This document shows, one piece after another, positions 46,975 to 55,711 of a DNA stretch of 64,000 bases. Made by a program: the position numbers and the translations under genes. Source of the DNA: Methanolobus psychrotolerans (GTDB taxonomy: Archaea; Halobacteriota; Methanosarcinia; Methanosarcinales; Methanosarcinaceae); assembly GCF_002243045.1 (NCBI RefSeq), contig NZ_MBKP01000010.1, positions 62,001-126,000 of the forward strand. The letters are read 5' to 3'. Within the stretch, counting starts at the first letter, position 1. Every line of letters starts with the position of its first letter. The notes under the pieces were generated by a model, which made no database searches, was not told the DNA's origin, and saw nothing but the letters and a program-made list of their open reading frames with translations.

Positions 46975-47373
46975 ATGAAAGATACTTTAAAGAAATCCGA
47001 AGGGGAATGGAAAAAGCTACTTACTAATGACCAGTTCATCGTACTGCGTCAAAAGGGCACGGAAGCACCGTTCACCGGCAAATATCATGCGAACAAGGAA
47101 AAAGGTGTTTACTTATGTGCAGCATGCAGGCAGGAGTTATTCAGTTCGGACACCAAATTCGACTCCGGGACAGGATGGCCAAGTTTTTTCAAACCCATCT
47201 CTGAAGAGAAGGTCACACGCAAAGAGGACAACAGTCACTTAATGGAGCGAACCGAGGTTCTCTGCAGCAGGTGTGGAAGTCATCTGGGTCATGTTTTCAA
47301 TGACGGACCGGCTCCTACAGGAGAACGGTTCTGTATGAATTCCATATCACTGGAATTTAAAAAAGCAGAATGA
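46975..47373 (+). CDS. msrB: Peptide-methionine (R)-S-oxide reductase
   Basis: A 132-residue MsrB that reduces methionine-R-sulfoxide in proteins. Zinc cysteines are seen as CAAC (about 43-46) and CSRC (about 92-95). GTGWPSF and [15 protein letters not shown] follow, with the catalytic cysteine in RFCMNSISL near the C-terminus. GGGGAG lies about eight bases before the ATG. It stands alone, with a TATA-rich upstream region (about 46865-46895). It is an oxidative-damage repair enzyme. Confidence 0.94.
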   Translation: MKDTLKKSEGEWKKLLTNDQFIVLRQKGTEAPFTGKYHANKEKGVYLCAACRQELFSSDTKFDSGTGWPSFFKPISEEKVTRKEDNSHLMERTEVLCSRCGSHLGHVFNDGPAPTGERFCMNSISLEFKKAE

Positions 47374-47407
47374 TCAAAAATTGATATGAGGCTGAGGGGC
47401 CTCAAAT

Positions 47408-47827
47408 TTATCTGACTGTGACCGTAAGTGTCATGTCAGGAACGTCTTTTACGCTGAAAGTGTAGGTTCCGCTCTTAGTGAACATGTAGGAATATGCGTC
47501 GTTGGAATCCATTTCCTGGTCTTCAAAGAGCCCGTCATCACTAACAAGTACATAGGTGCCCTGTGGCTTGTAGTTTCTCCAGGCTATGCTGTCCCCTCTG
47601 TTTAACTCCAGTTTAGAAGGTTTCATCATGCCGAAATATTCCATCCTCACGGCAAAATCTTTCCCATCGCCGATGATTGTTTCAGGATATTCTTCAACAT
47701 CTTCGGCAGATGGTGCTTCTTCTATTTGTTCTTCTGTGCCTGTATCTTCTACTTTGTCAGCACATCCGCTAACCAGCAAGCATGCCATCATTAAGATTGT
47801 TATTAATATCAGCCATTTCTTTGTCAT
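47408..47827 (-). CDS. Cupredoxin-fold lipoprotein lacking type 1 copper ligands
   Basis: A 139-residue lipoprotein. The signal peptide ends in the lipobox LVSGC (Cys22), followed by an acidic linker (about 25-55). A cupredoxin-like beta-sandwich then runs to the end (GDSIAWRNYKPQGTYVLV, YMFTKSGTYTFSV, DMTLTVTV). In blue-copper proteins the strands carry His, Cys, His and Met; here the His and Cys positions hold other residues. Copper binding is therefore doubtful. ATG 47827 is used with GGTGG five bases upstream. It is probably an envelope protein of unknown role. Confidence 0.78.
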   Translation of the reverse strand: MTKKWLILITILMMACLLVSGCADKVEDTGTEEQIEEAPSAEDVEEYPETIIGDGKDFAVRMEYFGMMKPSKLELNRGDSIAWRNYKPQGTYVLVSDDGLFEDQEMDSNDAYSYMFTKSGTYTFSVKDVPDMTLTVTVR

Positions 47828-47945
47828 ATATACCACCCAATTTTACTTTAGCTTATAAATGCTTCTTTTTCCGGAAAAACATTGTATTTAGATCGTTATG
47901 TGTTTTCCGGGAAAAATTTATACGGCATATGGTGAAATAAAGGCT

Positions 47946-48233
47946 ATGGATACATCCTTTATATTTTTTATGTATTTGTTGCTGGTAAATGCAGTGGCAT
48001 TTTCACTAATGGGGATAGATAAGAGAAAAGCCAGAAAAAATGAATACAGGATTCCTGAAAAGAATCTTTTCATGTGGGCAATTGCCGGCGGAAGTGTCGG
48101 TTCGATAACAGGGATGTATTTTTTCCGTCACAAGACCAGACATCCCAGTTTTCAGATAGGGATGCCTTTGATCCTTCTGGTCCAGATCTACATATGTATT
48201 CGTTTTCTGCTTCCTGTTTACGCTTTGATATGA
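47946..48233 (+). CDS. DUF1294 family small membrane protein
   Basis: A 95-residue membrane protein with three segments (about 4-22, 42-60, 72-92). It carries the DUF1294 signature: GIDKRKARKNEYRIPEKNL, then AIAGGSVGSITGMYFFRHKTRHPSF. The function of the family is unknown. ATG 47946 gives the usual DUF1294 N-terminus; an upstream in-frame start at 47898 reads poorly. It converges with the AhpD-like gene. Confidence 0.83.
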   Translation: MDTSFIFFMYLLLVNAVAFSLMGIDKRKARKNEYRIPEKNLFMWAIAGGSVGSITGMYFFRHKTRHPSFQIGMPLILLVQIYICIRFLLPVYALI

Positions 48234-48241
48234 GGTGGAGT

Positions 48242-48601
48242 TCAGAACTCCAGCCTTTCCATTTCCTGAAGTACTTTTGGTGTAAAATCTGTGAAGTTCT
48301 GTATCCCGCCGGTCCATGCTGCAATCATCATAGCATCCTTGACTTCCTGGGCAGTTGCGCCAAACTTCTTCAATCTCTGGAGTATCTTTACCGCGCTTTC
48401 GATCTTCAGATTAGAGCAGGCGATGGTAAAAACGAGTAAATGCTTGTCTTTCTTGGAAAGCCCGTTCTCCCTTTCAGCCCACACAGCAGTGTAGAATCCT
48501 GCCAAAGCATCTGAGAAGCCTTCGTCCAGTTTCTTCGCATAAACCACAGATCTTGGCTGGAATCCTTTCACTTCTAATGCATCATTTGTTTCTTCTGACA
48601 T
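48242..48601 (-). CDS. AhpD/CMD-fold protein without the CxxC redox motif
   Basis: A 119-residue carboxymuconolactone-decarboxylase-like protein (GLSKKDKHLLVFTIACSNLKIESAVKIL, KKFGATAQEVKDAMMIAAWTGG). Where AhpD has CxxCxxxH this one reads CSNLKIES, so only the first cysteine remains and peroxidase or disulfide chemistry is unlikely. ATG 48601 fits the domain boundary; ATGs at 48661 and further upstream are in frame, but the added residues look unstructured. The function is unknown; a structural or decarboxylase-like role is possible. Confidence 0.7.
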   Translation of the reverse strand: MSEETNDALEVKGFQPRSVVYAKKLDEGFSDALAGFYTAVWAERENGLSKKDKHLLVFTIACSNLKIESAVKILQRLKKFGATAQEVKDAMMIAAWTGGIQNFTDFTPKVLQEMERLEF

Positions 48602-48849
48602 ATTTATCAATAGAGATTCGGCAGGAAACGATTTAATGCTTTCTTTGTAGGATTGTTTCATGTTAAGGGTAATGAGCATTTGTGAATAGGGTAATTGTAT
48701 CAGATCATTTCCTAACTGATGACACATAGAAGCTACTGTTATTCTCAGGTAAGGATAGATTCTGACTGGTGGCGTTGTTAATACATTAGAAAAGACGTAT
48801 TACAGGTTAACTTAAAAAATGTATATAGTTTGGTTGTATTGTTTTATTT

Positions 48850-49197
48850 ATGTCAATTGAAAGTTATATACTAAGTTATTTAGCATCTATAGCAGGTTTT
48901 ATTCTATTTGTGTTAACTTTAATTAGATACATTTCGCATAAATCATATAACATTGGTTATTACAAATCTGCTCCTAGTCCTTCTGCACATAACAATGGTA
49001 TGGAATAGACATTAGAACAAGTAAACAGATCCTTATTAGTGTTTGGATTTCTAATCTTATTATTAATGGTATTCTTACTTCTTACTGATTTTATTGGGGA
49101 ATACACTACATTGCAGATTGTGTTTTTGGGAACTTTATTAATAATTATAATGTTCGAGTTTGTATTTTTTTATAAGCTCTTTTATGGGAAAACATAA
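48850..49197 (+). CDS. Three-helix membrane protein interrupted by one in-frame TAG (pyrrolysine candidate)
   Basis: From ATG 48850 a frame runs to TAG at 49006-49008 (52 residues), then continues in the same frame for 62 codons to TAA 49195-49197. The first part has one membrane helix (SYLASIAGFILFVLTLIRYI). The part after TAG has two more (LLVFGFLILLLMVFLLLTDF and a second of 20+ residues with LGTLLIIIMFEFVFF). Both parts read as one protein of 115 residues with residue 53 encoded by TAG. A TATA-like AATGTATATAG lies about 25 bases upstream, consistent with a leaderless start. The alternative is an amber-mutated pseudogene or a 52-residue peptide. Confidence 0.5.
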
Positions 49198-49332
49198 CCG
49201 TTACAAACTTCGTAATTCACATTTTCCAATCACCGAAATAAACATCTACTCTCGATCTCCAAAAAAGTAAGAAAAAGATATGATGACACTGATACTTTTT
49301 TATATTGTCTAAACGTCGATAATGGATAGTCG

Positions 49333-49555
49333 ATGATTAGAAAGGACAAAGTTCTTTCGGTTGAAGGATAAGATGATATTGATAGTGTTTGTGATAAAGC
49401 ATCTGTGAAATCAGACTCCATCCAATCGGCACTTACTGAATTAATGAGGGAACATTAGAAGAGTTATAACAACACTAAAAAATTGGATAACTACAGTAGT
49501 TGCAATAGTACTATTAGAAATCATTGTGTCCATTCAAATCTATAATGAATATTAA
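49333..49555 (+). pseudogene. Decayed small gene with a stop and a frameshift
   Basis: A frame starts at ATG 49333 (MIRKDKVLSVEG), meets TAA at 49369, then continues as protein-like sequence (DDIDSVCDKASVKSDS and SALTELMREH) to TAG 49456. In the +1 frame the sequence resumes with a helix (KNWITTVVAIVLLEIIVSI) and ends at TAA 49553-49555. This looks like one former small membrane gene broken by a nonsense change and a frameshift. I do not recognise the family. A chance alignment of short frames cannot be excluded. Confidence 0.35.
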
Positions 49556-49644
49556 TTGAACATTACTTGTAATATTACATATTTCGCCTCACATCCCAGT
49601 TCATAATAGAAAACTTTTAATTCTGGTTTGGAGTAAGTTTCATC

Positions 49645-50682
49645 ATGTCTCTTGAAAACTACGGAGTCTTGAAAGGCAAACCAAAGGATTATAAGGGTGG
49701 AAAAGGCAAAAATGCCCATTATCATATACTTGTACATGATGGTAAAAATGAGCATCGTGTTGCTGTAAATGTTAATTCCCAGATTCCTCCTTCTGAGTTG
49801 CTGTATTTTGTAGATGATAATTTCAGTCACCCAATAACTGATAAACTTCAAAACCTCGAAATGGGGTATAAAAGGCTTGACAACACTTCATGGGATATAC
49901 GCCTCGATTATGTTCGTGGAGGACTTTTTGATGTGTCAAAGATGGTACCTTTGAAGTACGATATTCCAGGTCCTTCTAATGATCTCAATGAACTCATACA
50001 GAAATACGTAAAGCAAGCTCTCAGCATGAGTGGCAGTATGATATATGCCTTCGGTGAGAGGTGGGGTCCGGAATCATTCCTGCCTGACAGTTTTTTTGGC
50101 TTCAGGCCTGGCAGCGGTATCCATGATGTCCACATGAATCAGGGCAATTCCGTAAAGTGGCAAGGCGACGATGCTCCTAATCAGGACGGAGGCTTGCTGA
50201 TCCATTTGACGGAAGATAATAGGTGGGTGGCTATTTTCCTGGCATTCCAGTCCCAGTGTTTCAATACGGATAATTCAACAGGCCATTGCCTGCCTGACGG
50301 GAAGAAGATCACTTCTGAGCCATGTGATGAAACGAATGTAAAGTCCCAGGGCCCAGTTCCTGCGGGCTCTGTCAGGATCATTGCAGCACTTGTAGATCCA
50401 ATTGGTGTCGATATGGGCAAAGAGGCCATAACTCTGTTCAACACCTCTTCTAATGATATCGGTCTAGATGGCTGGTTCATTAAAGATGGTCAGGGAAGAA
50501 AATCCTTACTGAAAGGCGAGATCAGCACAGGTTCAGGCACACGAATATTACTTTCCGGAAAAGGTGTAATACTTTCCAATAGTGGAGGACAGATCACCCT
50601 GTATGATAACAAGGGTGCATTGATGCACGAGGTAAAATATACTGGCAGGGAAGTCAGGTCCGGTTGGACCATTGTCTTCTGA
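49645..50682 (+). CDS. DUF2278 protein with C-terminal lamin-tail domain
   Basis: A 345-residue protein. The N-terminal two thirds match the DUF2278 (YukJ) family: YGVLKGKPKDYKGGKGKNAHYHI, RLDYVRGGLFDVSKMVPL and SGIHDVHMNQGN with AFGERWGPE. From about residue 245 a lamin-tail domain follows (EAITLFNTSSNDIGLDGWFIKD and LSNSGGQITLYDN). No signal peptide is seen. DUF2278 proteins are scattered in bacteria and archaea, often in accessory regions; a nuclease or binding role has not been shown to my knowledge. The patchy family and location suggest horizontal transfer. Confidence 0.83.
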   Translation: MSLENYGVLKGKPKDYKGGKGKNAHYHILVHDGKNEHRVAVNVNSQIPPSELLYFVDDNFSHPITDKLQNLEMGYKRLDNTSWDIRLDYVRGGLFDVSKMVPLKYDIPGPSNDLNELIQKYVKQALSMSGSMIYAFGERWGPESFLPDSFFGFRPGSGIHDVHMNQGNSVKWQGDDAPNQDGGLLIHLTEDNRWVAIFLAFQSQCFNTDNSTGHCLPDGKKITSEPCDETNVKSQGPVPAGSVRIIAALVDPIGVDMGKEAITLFNTSSNDIGLDGWFIKDGQGRKSLLKGEISTGSGTRILLSGKGVILSNSGGQITLYDNKGALMHEVKYTGREVRSGWTIVF

Positions 50683-50722
50683 GCCGGTCCTGACATTTCC
50701 TTTTTTGTTAGAATATCCTCGT

Positions 50723-51415
50723 TCAGTGCATTGCTCCCAAATGTTCGAGCAATGGGTGGAGGAGAGTGAATATCCCTATAATTATGATTAGAGTACCGCT
50801 TACAAGAGGTAGGCTGTTTACTCTTTTGTTTCCCATGTAGCTCTGGATGAAGCCCCTTCCCTTTACCATAAGGATTGACAGGCAAACAATGGATACTGCA
50901 AGACCAACGCTGAATACAAGTATATACCAAATGCCGTTGTAAACCTGGTTGTTTGAGATACTTACCAGCAGTACTGCAAGGGCAGCAGGGCAGGGAATAA
51001 GTCCTGTAGAAAGTCCTATGGCTATGACTCCTTTTGTAGAATCTATTTTGTGTTCATGGCGGTGTGGATGGTAGAATCTCCGGAGGATCCACAGCCCTAC
51101 GGTTATCAGTATCAACCCACCAACAACACTCATAATATCATGCGTAAGGTCAACGTCCAGTGCATCGATGAGATATATGGATGCAATTCCAAGGCTTATT
51201 ACGACAATAATGTGGGAAAACACCACTGTAAGTCCGAGTGTCAGTGCATCCTTGAGATTCGCATCTGTTCCCATTACAAAAACTGCCATCACCGATTTTC
51301 CATGTCCGGGTTCCAGGGCGTGTAGTGCTCCCAGAAAGAATGCCGATAGAATAAATATTAGGTTCATATTTGAGGTCAAATTGACAGTATCTGCCAGTAG
51401 TTCCATATGTCTCAC
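50723..51415 (-). CDS. NicO/RcnA-type nickel/cobalt transporter
   Basis: A 230-residue membrane protein with six helices. It shows the family signature LGALHALEPGHGKSVMA near residue 30, and a histidine-rich cytoplasmic loop (YHPHRHEHK, about residues 118-126) that could bind metal. The second half repeats the pattern TGLIPCPAALAVLL. Members export or import Ni2+/Co2+, metals central to methanogens. Direction cannot be read from sequence. Several ATGs at the start are possible (51415, 51406). A 240-base AT-rich gap with no gene lies between it and the gene at 51715. Confidence 0.85.
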   Translation of the reverse strand: MRHMELLADTVNLTSNMNLIFILSAFFLGALHALEPGHGKSVMAVFVMGTDANLKDALTLGLTVVFSHIIVVISLGIASIYLIDALDVDLTHDIMSVVGGLILITVGLWILRRFYHPHRHEHKIDSTKGVIAIGLSTGLIPCPAALAVLLVSISNNQVYNGIWYILVFSVGLAVSIVCLSILMVKGRGFIQSYMGNKRVNSLPLVSGTLIIIIGIFTLLHPLLEHLGAMH

Positions 51416-51714
51416 ACTCTTATCTATATTGCTAAGTTTCTACTTGTGCTACTTAGTAATACTTTATTGCAGTCTCTTTATATAAGAGTTATGAGTTCGT
51501 ATGCTACCAATTAGTATATTTGTGTTACTGCACGTATTTGCTGTTCATTTTGTACGTATCTGTATATATCTCTATCTTTTTATATTCTTATCTACATATT
51601 CATAAAGTGTGACTTCATATACGTTGTTTTTAGATTGAATTTTTAATTTTAATAATAATGTTGTGTGGTATTTCCGGTACAGTATTGTTGCCGGATAGAA
51701 CTGGGAGAGATACA

Positions 51715-52155
51715 ATGACAGGACAAGTAGAAAAGAACGATCTGGAACAAATGATGAACTCTGTGCATAATGGATTTATGGGGCATATGGGGATAAATGA
51801 AGCCCAGTTTGGGAAATTAGTGAAGTTGTCTCAGGAAGAGGTCCTTCTTGGTGCAAGCAAAGATATTACTTTCAAAATGGCTGTTAAAAATGGAAAGGGC
51901 CACGCTTCCGCTTCGCAGACGACCGCATGGATCAGCATATCAGGTTATTTTGAAATAACATCTCCTGATGAAGGAACATGGAATGTTATCGTAAAGGATG
52001 GCAACAACACTATCTTGAGCCAGACTGGCGTAAAGAAAGGACAGAGGATCGATATCATATACAAGACAGGTTTTTCAGTGAACCTTTCCCTGGATGCAAC
52101 ATGGAGTGAATCCAAAGATACAACATTGGCCGCTAATATACGTGTTACCTATTAG
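51715..52155 (+). CDS. Hypothetical beta-sandwich protein
   Basis: A 146-residue soluble protein that I do not recognise. A helical start (VEKNDLEQMMNSVHNGFMGHMG) is followed by alternating strands (KDITFKMAVKNGKGHA, TTAWISISGYFEI, TWNVIVKDGNN) that look like an aegerolysin- or lectin-like beta-sandwich, but I cannot name the family. GGGAG lies seven bases before ATG 51715. A T-rich run (TTTCCTTTCTTTTTTATC, about 52180-52197) follows the gene and may be its terminator. Confidence 0.65.
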   Translation: MTGQVEKNDLEQMMNSVHNGFMGHMGINEAQFGKLVKLSQEEVLLGASKDITFKMAVKNGKGHASASQTTAWISISGYFEITSPDEGTWNVIVKDGNNTILSQTGVKKGQRIDIIYKTGFSVNLSLDATWSESKDTTLAANIRVTY

Positions 52156-52225
52156 GATATGCGCCTCACATCCCCTATTTCCTTTCTTTTTTATCTGCTT
52201 GGCAACTGCACTCATCAATCCTTTC

Positions 52226-55200
52226 TCATGTTGTCAGTCTTTTATACAACAATGGCAATGTCTCAGGTAGCATAAGCGCATCATCTATTATCGTGTATCC
52301 AACGTCGGAAAATATATTCTCAAGGTACTCTCCCGGATTCCTGTCAACAGTTATACAGAAGAAATGCATCCCACGTTTTTTTCCCTCGCCGATGGCCACT
52401 TTTGTATCTTCCTGTGCGAGGTCACCCTGATAGGAATCTTCTCCTTTAGACCTGTCATAAGGCTCTCCATCGGAGAGCAGCACCAATAGCTTTGTCCTTG
52501 CACCTGCTTGCTCCAGCTTCTTTATGGAATGACGGATAGCAGGTCCCAGGCGAGTATTTGATGCAGGCTCAAGAATACTTATCCTGCGTGCCACATTATC
52601 TGAGAGTTTTTCATCGAATTCTTTTATTACAAAATACTCCACGTCTTCGCGGCTCTTTCCTGAAAATGCGTATATGGCGTACTTGTCCCCGATGCTCTCA
52701 AGCGCCTGGCTCATTATGATCAGTGCATCTTTTTCTACATCCAGTATGCTTCTGCCATCAGTTCCAAGTATCTTGCGTGTGGAGGCACTGACATCCATGA
52801 GGAAAAGCGTTGCAACATCTCTATCGTGTTTATCCCATCTGAGATACAGTCCTTCATCGGGGTTGATGCCGCATCTTTTAGCGATAAGTGAGTCTATGAA
52901 AGCATCGATGTCAATTTCCGTTCCATCGTTCTGTTCTTTCATTCGGCGGAAGGCTTCAGGTTTCATAAGGCTGAAAGTGTGTTTCAGGAGCGATATTTCA
53001 TTGCCGTAGCGTTCCATCGCCTTATTATAGTAGGATGTGGAGCCTCCTACAGGTTCTATTTCATTGACTGTGCTCCAGTCAGACCTGTAGTCATTTATGA
53101 AGGTGTCCCACTCATCATATTTGTAACTTCCAAGCACTCTCCAGTTATTATCCAGTGCATGGGTGGGTTTATCGGTAGCCTTTTCTTTAGGTCTTTCTTC
53201 CTGTGCAGTGAGATCTGCCTCGGTTTCGGGGATGAAATTCTTTATTATATTCTCATAAGGCTTTGTCATCAGCGGGTCCTTAGAACCAGTGGCACCGATA
53301 TCCATCCCACGATAGCCTATATTTTTTAACATTTTGTATTCTATAAGTTCAAGAGGTCCAAACTTTTCTTCAAGCATGGCGTATATTTCAAAAGCGGTTT
53401 CAAGAGCCGAAAATGTTCCTGAATCGTCCCTGAAGACTGTATCTGTAAGGAGCTCCTGTGTTTTGTCCAGTATCTCTCCGGCAACTTCACTTATCTTAAA
53501 AGCAGGTTCATGTCCGGTGGATACCCACAGGAATGCTTCCATAAACTCCTCAATTCCACTCCCTGGCGCAGGTCTCATTAAAAGCATTTTATGCCGGATC
53601 TCTTCAAGATCTAAGCGCACTCCTTTGTAATGGTCCATAATCATGTACTCGACACGTGCGTCTTCCAGTACACCCATTATGGTTGCAGCCAGTGTCTGAT
53701 TGGGGAAAAGTGATAGTATATCGATGATACCGGCAGGCAATTTATCACGCTTGTCCTGTGAACACATGTCTTCATGGTTTTGATGAGGATACTTCCTGCT
53801 GATCTTATCCGTAAATGCAGCAGCCTTTTCGGGAGGTATATCCATCGAACTGAACCGTACATGTCCGACCTCATGCATAACACTGAGTTTGTATATCTTG
53901 AAATTGTCCTCAGTATCCTCATAAAGTCTCATTTTAGGTGCAAGGTAGAGGGTATTGCCTGCTATTATGGGGTTCGTGTCCTGTGCTTCTTCCTGAAGCG
54001 GTAATGTTGCCATGGAACGTATGACAAAACTCGTGCCTGAAAGTCCCAGGGCATAGTATCTCAGTATATTTGCCACTTTCTTAAGAGCAATCGAGCCGGT
54101 GAGCTCTTCTATGAATTCATTGGAACTTTTCGATTCAAGCGAGAAATATGCCTTTGCGACAGGTGCTTTTCTATCAGTGTTATCCAGTCCTTTCAAAGCC
54201 CACTCTTCCAGATCGCTTATGTCCAGTTTTTCCAGTATTGCCGGGGAATGTGAAAAGAAATCAATTGCCAGTTTTCTATCCTTCTCATACACCTTCAGCC
54301 CGATATCTGCCCACTTTGCTGTATTTTCAGGTTTTGTGTTATCGGCAAAAAGACTGAGATTCTTAAAGAATACTCCTGCAAGAGCCCCCTCCTTTCCGAG
54401 GAGCATATTTGCTATCTTGAATATCTCTTCATGGTATGCTGGGGATATTTTGCTCAAAGCCCGGATGGAACTGGTGTAATAATCAGAGGCTAAAGCAGGA
54501 TCTTGTATTGCGATCCCCTCTCCTGTGGCAACCCATTCTTCAAACATTTCTATTGTGAGCAGGCTGTATGCCTCAGAAGCATTCTCAAAATAGCTTTCAA
54601 CACATCCGGGCTGAATATCTGAGAGCTGAATGCCTCTGTCGGTCAGTATTGATCTGATATTCCGGTCTGAGTTTTTCAGGTGATCTCCAAGCGCAAAGCT
54701 CCCATGAATGAAAGCCCGGAGTGCATTTTTGTTATTTGAGAATGAGGATATACTTTTATTCTTCCATTCTTCAATTTCATTCAGTTCAAGCTTGCCCAGA
54801 TACTTTGGAACTGTATTTAAAAATGATTTTGCACTTTCATTATCTGTATTTGCAAGGTCTTTTACAATATTCAGGAGAAAGACAAAATCCTGTTCATTGG
54901 TCTTTTCCATTATTTTTCCTGCATTTCTGAACAATTCCATTGCAGGCGTTTCCCCGAGTTCCAGGAGATTATCAACTGAAGCAAGGAGTTCTCCTCTCCT
55001 GTGTGGTTTGATCGCGGACAGTGTTTTTTCTGTCAGGCTTATGAGTTCTATTGCAGTTAGCCAGTGGCTTTTGCTGATGTGTTCTGTGAGATCGCAGAAT
55101 AAACTGAAATTTTCAGATGTTAGCAGGGACCGGAGTTGCATCAGATGTTCAAAATAAGCTTCTGCTACCTTGATATTGACATTTCCAAGTTCTCGTCCTT

Positions 55201-55705
55201 TTGTCACAAGTTCCTGGAACCTGTCTTCTCCTGTGGATACGATCACCTGTCCGGTGTGTTTGAAATAGGCTATTGCCATCCATTTGTTCTGTTCTGAGAG
55301 GGCTATGCCTGTGTTAGTCCAGTTCTCAAGAAGCTGGAAGCTGCCTTTTTCGATGAGTGGTAATGATGAGTCAAAGAATCCTTCACAACAGGAGACACTC
55401 AGTACTGAGATATTCTTTGCAAGGGTGAGCCAGTTATCAAATTGATCTTTTCCTATGGACTTGTAGACCCCGGGAGCGGCGCCAAGATAAGCTATGAGTA
55501 CTCGCATACCACGCCGAAGGGCTCCTTTTCCTGCGTGGAGCACTGCTTCTAGCTCTTCATCATTTAAACCTTCAAAGCCTGCTGCCAATCTGTAAATTTC
55601 AGGATGGTCGACGGAACTGTCCAGTTTTGGAAAATAGGATGTTATCAGTTCGCTTATCTCTTCTATGTTTGCAGGCCTTTGTCTGTTTCTGTCTTCTGCC
55701 GGCGT
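52226..55705 (-). CDS. Giant vWA protein (NorD/CbbO-like) with helical repeats and HExxH
   Basis: About 1159 residues. Residues 1-540 are degenerate helical repeats of 35-40 residues with recurring W-x-x-x-G and AxxYF patterns. A middle domain has MHEVGHVRFSS and VLEDARVEY, the HExxH and E/D pattern of NorD proteins. The C-terminal von Willebrand A domain begins LFLMDVSAST near residue 967 (MIDAS DxSxS). It partners the MoxR ATPase just upstream, as NorQ/NorD and CbbQ/CbbO do when activating metalloenzymes. The region 55589-55711 reads as protein but has no ATG/GTG/TTG. I place the start at ACG 55705 (GGAG nine bases before); ATA 55711 or TTG 55588 are alternatives. Confidence 0.8.
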   Translation of the reverse strand, partial: TPAEDRNRQRPANIEEISELITSYFPKLDSSVDHPEIYRLAAGFEGLNDEELEAVLHAGKGALRRGMRVLIAYLGAAPGVYKSIGKDQFDNWLTLAKNISVLSVSCCEGFFDSSLPLIEKGSFQLLENWTNTGIALSEQNKWMAIAYFKHTGQVIVSTGEDRFQELVTKGRELGNVNIKVAEAYFEHLMQLRSLLTSENFSLFCDLTEHISKSHWLTAIELISLTEKTLSAIKPHRRGELLASVDNLLELGETPAMELFRNAGKIMEKTNEQDFVFLLNIVKDLANTDNESAKSFLNTVPKYLGKLELNEIEEWKNKSISSFSNNKNALRAFIHGSFALGDHLKNSDRNIRSILTDRGIQLSDIQPGCVESYFENASEAYSLLTIEMFEEWVATGEGIAIQDPALASDYYTSSIRALSKISPAYHEEIFKIANMLLGKEGALAGVFFKNLSLFADNTKPENTAKWADIGLKVYEKDRKLAIDFFSHSPAILEKLDISDLEEWALKGLDNTDRKAPVAKAYFSLESKSSNEFIEELTGSIALKKVANILRYYALGLSGTSFVIRSMATLPLQEEAQDTNPIIAGNTLYLAPKMRLYEDTEDNFKIYKLSVMHEVGHVRFSSMDIPPEKAAAFTDKISRKYPHQNHEDMCSQDKRDKLPAGIIDILSLFPNQTLAATIMGVLEDARVEYMIMDHYKGVRLDLEEIRHKMLLMRPAPGSGIEEFMEAFLWVSTGHEPAFKISEVAGEILDKTQELLTDTVFRDDSGTFSALETAFEIYAMLEEKFGPLELIEYKMLKNIGYRGMDIGATGSKDPLMTKPYENIIKNFIPETEADLTAQEERPKEKATDKPTHALDNNWRVLGSYKYDEWDTFINDYRSDWSTVNEIEPVGGSTSYYNKAMERYGNEISLLKHTFSLMKPEAFRRMKEQNDGTEIDIDAFIDSLIAKRCGINPDEGLYLRWDKHDRDVATLFLMDVSASTRKILGTDGRSILDVEKDALIIMSQALESIGDKYAIYAFSGKSREDVEYFVIKEFDEKLSDNVARRISILEPASNTRLGPAIRHSIKKLEQAGARTKLLVLLSDGEPYDRSKGEDSYQGDLAQEDTKVAIGEGKKRGMHFFCITVDRNPGEYLENIFSDVGYTIIDDALMLPETLPLLYKRLTT

Positions 55706-55711
55706 ATGTAT

